DNA from: an uncultured Desulfovibrionaceae bacterium
GTDB lineage: Bacteria > Desulfobacterota > Desulfovibrionia > Desulfovibrionales > Desulfovibrionaceae
Reading direction: 5' to 3'
DNA: 5,973 bases
NCBI GenBank assembly: GCA_949427775.1
Contig: CASQEL010000138.1
Span: forward strand, 1-5,973
Made by a program: the position numbers and the translations under genes. Shown piece after piece: positions 1 to 4,260 of this stretch. The notes beneath the pieces were generated by a model that worked only from the letters and a program-made list of their open reading frames with translations, made no database searches and was not told the DNA's origin. How positions within the stretch are numbered: the first letter of the stretch is position 1; every line of letters begins with the position of its first letter.

Positions 1-317
1 ATGGGAGAAGATAAGGTCTATTTATCGACTTTTCAAGTATGATGGATCACTAGTGGCTATTATATCCGGCAATGAATCCCAAGTGGGGTAAATAATCTCC
101 AAAGTAGAGTAAACAGGTGTATTCGTGTACCGGAGCTTTTCAGTATTTTTTAGGGCAGTCCACGTTGAAAATGCTCTGCCGACCGGGTGAACAGGCGGCC
201 GCCGCGAAGGCATAAGCGCAATTCATTTGCGCTGTTTCCTGCCGGAGCGGGCGTGTCTTCCAGCGGTGACTTTGCAAAGGGGCATAGTGTCAACACGCCC
301 TGGAAGAGGTTTTTCGC
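1..317. other. Gene-free left flank, AT-rich at its outer end
   Basis: I see no convincing gene here. Bases 1-180 are about 41% GC by my count, well below the rest of the window, and the change to GC-rich sequence is fairly abrupt around 160-190. A plus-strand frame is open from base 2 to a TAA at 89-91 (29 residues, ending ...SGNESQVG). It could be the tail of a gene entering from the left, but I do not recognise it. A minus-strand TATAAT at 64-59 has no good -35 partner. Further right are an 8-bp inverted repeat (256-263 with 300-307) and a 10-bp palindrome, CTTTGCAAAG (270-279). Nothing in this stretch looks like a tRNA, integrase site or insertion-sequence end that I can name. Confidence 0.5.
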
Positions 318-355
318 AAAAAAACGGCATGTGGAAAAAACGCTTTCCGCATGCC
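318..355 (-). terminator. Intrinsic terminator of the purD-purE operon
   Basis: Read on the minus strand, GGCATG, one mismatch and GGAAA form a stem with TTTCC and CATGCC (plus-strand arms 326-337 and 344-355, six-base loop). One G follows, then a run of seven T (plus-strand A run 318-324). This is a textbook Rho-independent terminator, about 70 bases past the purE stop, oriented to end purDE transcription. In the plus direction the stem also pairs but is not followed by a T run, so it should act mainly on the minus strand. Confidence 0.87.
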
Positions 356-364
356 CGCAGTATA

Positions 365-408
365 GCCGGACAAAGTCCGGGTCGATCACGAACCGGGCTT
401 TGTCCGGC
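365..408. repeat. Long nested inverted repeat (hairpin) in the purE 3' region
   Basis: Arms 365-380 and 393-408 pair over 16 positions, all paired in plus-strand RNA with one G-U, and with one A-C mismatch in minus-strand RNA. The loop is 12 nt. Each arm is itself nearly palindromic: CCGGAC-AAA-GTCCGG at 366-380 is perfect and CCGGGC-TTT-GTCCGG at 393-407 has one mismatch. The element can therefore form one long hairpin or two small ones. It lies 17 bases past the purE stop and before the T-run terminator. No T run follows it on either strand. It may protect the mRNA 3' end, add to termination, or be a REP-like extragenic element. The structure is seen; the function is inferred. Confidence 0.7.
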
Positions 409-425
409 ATATTCTTTGAGAAAGG

Positions 426-932
426 TCAGCAGCGCGCCTTATGGCGGCGCATCAGTTCGTCGCCCGCTTTCTGAATGTCGGTCTTGAACGTTTCCCGGGC
501 GTCGGCAAGGCGCTGGCGAAGCACGGGATCGGCAATCCCCAAAATCTGGGCCGCCAGCCAGGCCGCGTTGCGCGCTCCGGCCTTGTCCAGGGCCACTGTG
601 GCCACGGGAAATCCCGGAGGCATCTGCACGGTGGAGAGCAGGGCGTCCATGCCCCCCAGGGCGGGATTGGACACCGGGATGCCGATGACCGGTTTGGTGG
701 TGCGGGCGGCCACGGCTCCGGCCAGGTGCGCCGCCATGCCCGCCGCGCAGATGAACACTTCCACGCCGCGCGCTTCCAGTTCCTCTACCAGAGCTTCAGT
801 ACGCTCGGGTGTGCGGTGGGCGGAAGAGACGGTGAAAACATAGGGAATCTCCAGATCCTTCAGCACGTCGGCGCAGGGGGTGATCGTGGCTTCGTCGGAA
901 ATGGAGCCGATAAGAATCGCTACACGGGGCAT
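426..932 (-). CDS. purE: PurE, N5-carboxyaminoimidazole ribonucleotide mutase (class I)
   Basis: This 168-residue cytosolic enzyme converts N5-CAIR to CAIR in de novo purine synthesis. In class I organisms it works with PurK, which is not in this window. The length fits the single-domain family. Visible motifs are GSISD (9-13), SAHRTPE (37-43, with the conserved active-site His39), the AAHL loop (67-70), MPPGFPV (104-110) and KAGARNAA (117-124). The run from ALGGMDALLS through VQMPPGFPV resembles class I bacterial PurE. Two loop residues differ from the E. coli form: Met66 replaces the second Gly of GGAAHLPG and Ala71 replaces the Pro. The ATG at 932 is preceded by AGGAG (946-942) at 9 bases. 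The gene follows purD with a 12-base gap, and the purD stop overlaps its ribosome binding site, so the two are co-transcribed and probably translationally coupled. Direct AIR carboxylation (class II activity) is less likely. Confidence 0.95.
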   Translation of the reverse strand: MPRVAILIGSISDEATITPCADVLKDLEIPYVFTVSSAHRTPERTEALVEELEARGVEVFICAAGMAAHLAGAVAARTTKPVIGIPVSNPALGGMDALLSTVQMPPGFPVATVALDKAGARNAAWLAAQILGIADPVLRQRLADARETFKTDIQKAGDELMRRHKARC

Positions 933-941
933 ATATATGAA

Positions 942-947
942 CTCCTA
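942..947 (-). promoter_or_regulatory. purE ribosome binding site overlapping the purD stop codon
   Basis: Minus-strand TAGGAG: the TAG (947-945) is the purD stop and AGGAG (946-942) is the Shine-Dalgarno sequence, 9 bases before the purE ATG. A ribosome finishing purD therefore sits on the purE initiation region. This supports translational coupling and fixes the purE start at 932. Confidence 0.8.
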
Positions 948-2234
948 TTTTTTCTTTTGCAGCCGCAGGATGCCCTTCCGGCCGATGTCGTGGCGGAACC
1001 GGCCGTGCGGCATGCAGATTTTCGCGACGGCGGCATAGGCGTTTTTCCGGGCGTCGTCCAGATCGTCGCCGAGGGCCGTCACGCAGAGCACGCGTCCCCC
1101 GCTGGAAAGCAGTTTGTCGCCTTCCGCGCGGGTGCCGCTGTGAAAGACCTTGACGCCGGGGAGAGCGTCGGCGTCGCTGATGCCGGTGATTTCCATGCCC
1201 TTGGCATAGGCGCCGGGGTAGCCTTCGGCGGCCACGACCACGCCCAACGCCGTCCGCGGCGTATAGGTGAGCGGGGTTTCGGCCAGTGTGCCCCTGACGC
1301 AGGCCAGCATGGCGTCGGCCAGATCCGCGGTCAGGCGCATCAGCAGAGGCTGGCATTCGGGATCGCCGAAGCGGACGTTGTATTCCAGGACCTTGGGGCC
1401 TTCGGGGGTCATCATCAATCCGGCGTAGAGCACGCCTTTGAAGGGATGGCCTTCTTCAGCCAGCACGCGCAACAGCGGGCGGATGACCAGATCGGCCATG
1501 TGGTCGGCTTCCTCGTCAGGCAGGATCGGCGCGGGGCTGTAGGCGCCCATGCCGCCGGTGTTGGGGCCCTGATCGTCGTCGTAGGCGGCCTTGTGATCCT
1601 GGGCCGAGGGCAGAGGCACGGCGGTCGCGCCGTCGCAGAAACAGAGGAAGGAAGCTTCCTCGCCTTCCAGGCATTCTTCCACGACCACGGTATCGCCTGC
1701 CGCGCCGTGCACGCGGCTTTTCATGATTTCATCCAGCGCGTCCAGGGCTTCCTGCGTGCTGCGGGCCACGACCACGCCCTTGCCCGCGGCCAGGCCGTCG
1801 GCCTTGATGACAATGGGCGCGCCCACGGCCAGAATGTTTTCGCGGGCCGCTTCGTAGTCGGTGAACGTGGCGCTGCGGGCCGTGGGAATGCCCGCCTTGC
1901 GCATGGCCTCCTTGGCAAAGGCCTTGCTGCCTTCCAACTGCGCGCAATGGCGGCTTGGGCCGAAACAGGGGATGCCCGCGTCCTGCATGGCGTCGGTGAT
2001 GCCCAGGGTCAGGGGGAGTTCCGGTCCGGGAACAGCCAGATCGATCCGCTGCTCCCGGGCGAAACGCACCAGGGCGGGAATATCATCCACGGCCAGGGGG
2101 ACGGAGGTGACGCCCTCGGCGGCGATGCCCCCGTTGCCGGGCGCGACGTATATCCGCGTGACCTTGGGACTCTGCCGGAGCTTCCAGACCAGGGCATGCT
2201 CGCGGCCGCCGGAACCGATAACCAAAATACGCAT
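945..2234 (-). CDS. purD: PurD, phosphoribosylamine-glycine ligase (GAR synthetase)
   Basis: This 429-residue cytosolic ATP-grasp enzyme joins 5-phosphoribosylamine and glycine, using ATP, to give GAR, the second step of de novo purine synthesis. The length matches monofunctional bacterial PurD. Domains in order: N-terminal domain with VIGSGGREHAL (5-15), APGNGG (31-36) and GPELPL (70-75); ATP-grasp region with KADGLAAGKGV (144-154), EECLEGEEAS (186-195), the substrate loop AQDHK (211-215) through GPNTGGMGAYSP (223-234), and the metal-binding end RFGDPE (288-293); C-terminal domain ending in RHDIGRKG (414-421). The ATG at 2234 has AAGGAG (2245-2240) five bases upstream on the minus strand, which supports this start. 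It is the first gene of a purD-purE operon, with a candidate promoter near 2576-2548 that would give a leader of about 300 nt. I see no frameshift or missing catalytic motif. Confidence 0.97.
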   Translation of the reverse strand: MRILVIGSGGREHALVWKLRQSPKVTRIYVAPGNGGIAAEGVTSVPLAVDDIPALVRFAREQRIDLAVPGPELPLTLGITDAMQDAGIPCFGPSRHCAQLEGSKAFAKEAMRKAGIPTARSATFTDYEAARENILAVGAPIVIKADGLAAGKGVVVARSTQEALDALDEIMKSRVHGAAGDTVVVEECLEGEEASFLCFCDGATAVPLPSAQDHKAAYDDDQGPNTGGMGAYSPAPILPDEEADHMADLVIRPLLRVLAEEGHPFKGVLYAGLMMTPEGPKVLEYNVRFGDPECQPLLMRLTADLADAMLACVRGTLAETPLTYTPRTALGVVVAAEGYPGAYAKGMEITGISDADALPGVKVFHSGTRAEGDKLLSSGGRVLCVTALGDDLDDARKNAYAAVAKICMPHGRFRHDIGRKGILRLQKKK

Positions 2235-2434
2235 GGAGACTCCTTGGAACTGCCGCGGGGCGGCGATTGTCGGCGGGGGTGCACCGGAGTGATGACGGAA
2301 GACCGCAACCGTCAGGACTCAGGACGACTCCGGCGGACATGCTTGCGGACACGCCTCGGCGCGGGGCCTCAGTCGGCCGGACGGCGACGATTTCACCGGG
2401 CCGTCCGCCGGAAGGACCTTCCGTGTCGCCGGAG

Positions 2435-2448
2435 CGTTTTGCAAAACG
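2435..2448. promoter_or_regulatory. Perfect 14-bp palindrome, possible operator
   Basis: CGTTTTGCAAAACG is a perfect 14-base dyad in the purD-ligase intergenic region, about 200 bases before purD and 150 before the ligase. It is AT-rich in a GC-rich setting, which fits a dimeric regulator site. It is not the E. coli PurR box, which has the half-sites in the opposite order. If the purD promoter at 2576-2548 is right, the palindrome is inside the transcribed leader, roughly 95-105 bases past the start. The regulator, if any, is unknown. Confidence 0.4.
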
Positions 2449-2486
2449 GCATTTCGCAACCGCTCTGAAATACAGCAACATATACT

Positions 2487-2519
2487 TTGCCCGGAAGGTC
2501 CCCTTTTCCTTTCGGGCAA
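2487..2519 (+). repeat. 12-bp inverted repeat beside the divergent promoters
   Basis: Arms 2487-2498 and 2508-2519 pair over 12 positions with one G-U in plus-strand RNA (one A-C mismatch on the minus strand), around a 9-nt loop. It ends one base before the weak -35 of the plus-strand ligase promoter and lies just inside the predicted purD transcript. No T run follows on either strand, so it is not an obvious terminator. It could be an operator or part of the purD leader fold. Confidence 0.55.
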
Positions 2520-2549
2520 TTCGTGATAGCGGACAATCAAGCCGATAAT
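2520..2549 (+). promoter_or_regulatory. Candidate sigma-70 promoter for the aryl-CoA ligase
   Basis: GATAAT (2544-2549, five of six to the consensus) lies 51 bases before the ligase ATG. The best -35 at 18-bp spacing is TTCGTG (2520-2525), which is poor, so the promoter may need an activator. The -10 overlaps the -10 of the opposing purD promoter. Confidence 0.35.
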
Positions 2550-2576
2550 TCTAGCCGCCGGCGCGGCAAAAGGCAA
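2548..2576 (-). promoter_or_regulatory. Candidate sigma-70 promoter for purD-purE
   Basis: On the minus strand TTGCCT (2576-2571), a 17-bp spacer and TAGAAT (2553-2548) match the -35 and -10 consensus at four and five of six positions. Transcription would start near 2541 and give a leader of about 300 nt before purD. The -10 shares two bases with the GATAAT of the plus-strand ligase promoter, so both probably cannot be occupied at once. Confidence 0.5.
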
Positions 2577-2599
2577 CCTCATCCAAAGGACAGGAGCTT

Positions 2600-3889
2600 A
2601 TGACCCCGCGTGCGCACCGATTTCTGCCGGACTTCCACGATGATTCCCTGTTGTCGCAGCAACTGGAAGGCGTGCGCCGGACATTGCGACAGGCGTTGCA
2701 TTCCCCGCAGTACCGAAGCAAACTGGAGGCCGCGGGCGTACAACCCGACGACGTGCGCAGTATGGACGACGTGCGGCGTCTGCCGATGACCGACGTGGAG
2801 GACTTGCGCCGGGGATATCCCCTGCCGTTGCTCTGCGTGCCGGAAGAGGACGTGGTACGTATTCACGCCTCGTCGGGAACCACGGGGAAACGCAAAATCC
2901 TGGCGTACTCGCGGCGCGATCTGGATACCTTCAGTCTCCAGATGGCCCGGTGCTATGAAATGGCGGGCCTGACCCCCCTGGATCGCATGCAGGTGGCCGT
3001 GGGCTACGGTCTGTGGACGGCGGGCGCGGGTTTTCAATTGGGAGCGGAGCGTTTCGGCGCCCTGACCATTCCCGTGGGACCGGGCAATCTGGAAATGCAT
3101 CTGCAACTGCTGACGGATATGCGGGCGACCTGTTTCGGGGCCACGGCGTCCATGGCGCTGCTGTTGGCCGAAGAAGTGGAGCGTCATGGCCTGCGCGACA
3201 GAATCGCCCTGCGCAAGGTCATCTGCGGGGCCGAGACGCGCAGCGAGAAAATGCGGCTGGCCATCGAAGAAAAACTCGGTCTGGAAGGCAGTTACGACAT
3301 CGCGGGCATGACCGAAATGTACGGCCCCGGCACGGCCATAGATTGCGACGCGCACGAGGGACTGCACTATTGGGCGGATTTGTTTCTGATCGAAGTGCTG
3401 GACCCGGAAACGCTGCGGCCTGTGCCGGACGGCGAAGTGGGAGAGATGGTGGTCACGTCCCTGCGCAAGGAAGCCGTGCCCCTGGTGCGTTACCGGACGC
3501 GGGATCTGACGCGCCTGCTGCCCGGACGCTGTTCCTGCGGTCTGCATATTCCCCGCCACGACAAAATCCTGGGCCGTTCTGACGACATGATCATTTTCCG
3601 CGGCGTGAACATCTATCCCGGACAGCTGGTGGAGGTCATCGGCGCGTTTCCCGAATTGGGCGGCGAGTACCAGGTGGAACTGACCCGCGACGCGCAGGCG
3701 CTGGATCATCTGCGTCTTTCCGTGGAACGGAAGGCGGGGATTCCGGACGGGGGCGACGCGGCGCTGGCCGAAGCTCTGGCCCGGCGGCTGCACAAGGCGC
3801 TCCTGGCGCGGGTGGAGGTGTCCGTTGTGGATAACGCCACCCTGCCGCGCACCTTCAGCAAGTCCAAGCGGGTCAACGATCTGCGCTGA
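2600..3889 (+). CDS. paaK: Phenylacetate-CoA ligase family (PaaK-type) aryl-CoA ligase
   Basis: This 429-residue member of the ANL adenylating superfamily, PaaK branch, activates an aryl acid with ATP and CoA through an acyl-adenylate. Visible features: the phosphate-binding loop SSGTTGK (91-97), GYGLWTAGAGFQLG (135-148), GAET (210-213), the aromatic-rich acyl-binding motif YDIAGMTEMYGPG (232-244), YRTRD (298-302), CSCG (311-314), and the C-terminal lysine tail TFSKSKRV (418-425), where Lys421 or Lys423 is the likely adenylation lysine. The length is normal and nothing is truncated. After the loop lysine the sequence is RK, not the usual PT, which I associate with a PaaK-like subgroup of anaerobes. 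The substrate could be phenylacetate, indoleacetate or a related acid. The ATG at 2600 follows AAAGGACAGGAG; AAGGA at 9 bases is the better-spaced Shine-Dalgarno. No paa catabolic genes or indolepyruvate oxidoreductase genes are adjacent, so it appears to be a single-gene unit. Confidence 0.9.
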   Translation: MTPRAHRFLPDFHDDSLLSQQLEGVRRTLRQALHSPQYRSKLEAAGVQPDDVRSMDDVRRLPMTDVEDLRRGYPLPLLCVPEEDVVRIHASSGTTGKRKILAYSRRDLDTFSLQMARCYEMAGLTPLDRMQVAVGYGLWTAGAGFQLGAERFGALTIPVGPGNLEMHLQLLTDMRATCFGATASMALLLAEEVERHGLRDRIALRKVICGAETRSEKMRLAIEEKLGLEGSYDIAGMTEMYGPGTAIDCDAHEGLHYWADLFLIEVLDPETLRPVPDGEVGEMVVTSLRKEAVPLVRYRTRDLTRLLPGRCSCGLHIPRHDKILGRSDDMIIFRGVNIYPGQLVEVIGAFPELGGEYQVELTRDAQALDHLRLSVERKAGIPDGGDAALAEALARRLHKALLARVEVSVVDNATLPRTFSKSKRVNDLR

Positions 3890-3904
3890 CGGCGGGTGCT
3901 CGCT

Positions 3905-3945
3905 CCGGCGGCCGATACCAATATTCTTGGGTCAAAGGCCGCCGG
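3905..3945. repeat. Hairpin downstream of the ligase gene, terminator-like without T run
   Basis: Arms CCGGCGGCC (3905-3913) and GGCCGCCGG (3937-3945) are perfectly complementary, with a further U-G pair possible outside. The 23-nt loop contains a second small stem, CCAA (3918-3921) with TTGG (3927-3930). It begins 15 bases after the ligase stop, where a terminator is expected, but no T run follows, so termination by it alone is uncertain. Confidence 0.5.
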
Positions 3946-4112
3946 GATGTCGGGCCTGACTGAAGAGTGCGGCGACGACCGTAGTTCGCGGCAAAAATGC
4001 GCTGAAAAACCGGTAGAGGGAGAGCAGACGCGCTTGACAAAACGCCGCCTATGCGCGCGGCATACTTCGCGGCATGCGCGTTTCTTCGATTCGCCTGCCT
4101 TGACAGGAAGAG

Positions 4113-4141
4113 TTGCCTTGACCATGTCCCTGTTGTATTGT
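4113..4141 (+). promoter_or_regulatory. Candidate sigma-70 promoter for the diguanylate cyclase
   Basis: TTGCCT (4113-4118) and TATTGT (4136-4141) are spaced by 17 bases, each matching the consensus at four of six positions. The leader would be about 110 nt. TTGACA at 4034 and 4100 are better -35 words but have no acceptable -10 at 16-18 bases. Confidence 0.35.
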
Positions 4142-4150
4142 AGCGGGACA
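4125..4150. promoter_or_regulatory. Operator-like dyad around the cyclase -10 element
   Basis: TGTCCC (4125-4130) and GGGACA (4145-4150) are perfect inverted 6-base arms with a 14-base centre that contains the proposed -10 TATTGT. A repressor bound here would block the promoter. The dyad is seen; the regulatory role is inferred. Confidence 0.35.
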
Positions 4151-4260
4151 GGCGCCGGTCGGCGGACGCCTCTGTCTTATTTTTCAGTGTGCGCTTTTCA
4201 TCCTGAATGTCGCCGGAAGGCGGCGCGGCATGCCGTCCCGCGTTTCGGAGGAAGTTGCGG

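Larger units (their letters stand above)
2235..2599. other. Divergent intergenic region with long structured purD leader
   Basis: There is no gene in these 365 bases. Most of it should be the 5' leader of purD, read on the minus strand from about 2541. It contains the pairing elements at 2487-2519, 2408-2423 and 2378-2407 (CGGACGGC pairing with GCCGTCCG), a 14-bp palindrome at 2435-2448, and the GGTGCACC palindrome at 2278-2285. The 11-base sequence CCGGAAGGWCC occurs at 2408-2418 and again at 2491-2501. I compared it by eye with ZTP, purine, PRPP and glycine riboswitch cores and recognised none. Its unusual length and structure make a regulatory leader plausible but unproven. Confidence 0.55.
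3946..4260. other. Gene-free upstream region of the diguanylate cyclase gene
   Basis: There is no supported gene. The stretch holds three CTTGAC words (4033, 4099, 4117), which resemble -35 elements; a tandem CGCGGCAT pair with 12-base period (4056-4063, 4068-4075) that recurs at 4224-4231; a candidate promoter (4113-4141) with a dyad around its -10; and, close to the start codon, a small stem closed by a GGAA tetraloop (4209-4224) and the CGGCATGCCG palindrome (4226-4235). I do not recognise a c-di-GMP riboswitch. Confidence 0.45.

Noticed and set aside
59..64. Minus-strand TATAAT as a promoter reading out of the left edge
   Set aside because: No acceptable -35 lies 16-18 bases upstream, and a single hexamer in an AT-rich stretch is weak evidence.
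22..213. 63-codon minus-strand open frame in the AT-rich left flank
   Set aside because: It has no recognisable motif or ribosome binding site, and it crosses the composition boundary, so it is probably fortuitous.
441..2468. 675-codon plus-strand open frame opposite purD-purE
   Set aside because: It lies antisense to two unmistakable purine genes. Its translation is rich in Gly, Ala and His with no domain I recognise. Long antisense frames are expected where third positions are mostly G or C.
2235..2560. Known riboswitch (ZTP/pfl, purine, PRPP, glycine) before purD
   Set aside because: I could not find the conserved cores of these classes by eye on the minus strand. An Infernal search would settle it; a significant hit would overturn this.
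2579..3793. 404-codon minus-strand open frame opposite the ligase gene
   Set aside because: It is a shadow of the PaaK-family gene, rich in Gln, His and Arg, with no recognisable domain.
4207..4260. Upstream in-frame ATG for the diguanylate cyclase
   Set aside because: There is no ribosome binding site before 4207, while GGAGGA stands 8 bases before 4261. The extra residues would also put a poor Gly/Arg-rich leader before the first membrane segment.
3890..4260. c-di-GMP riboswitch before the diguanylate cyclase gene
   Set aside because: The conserved GEMM core is not visible; only small hairpins and a GGAA tetraloop stem are present.
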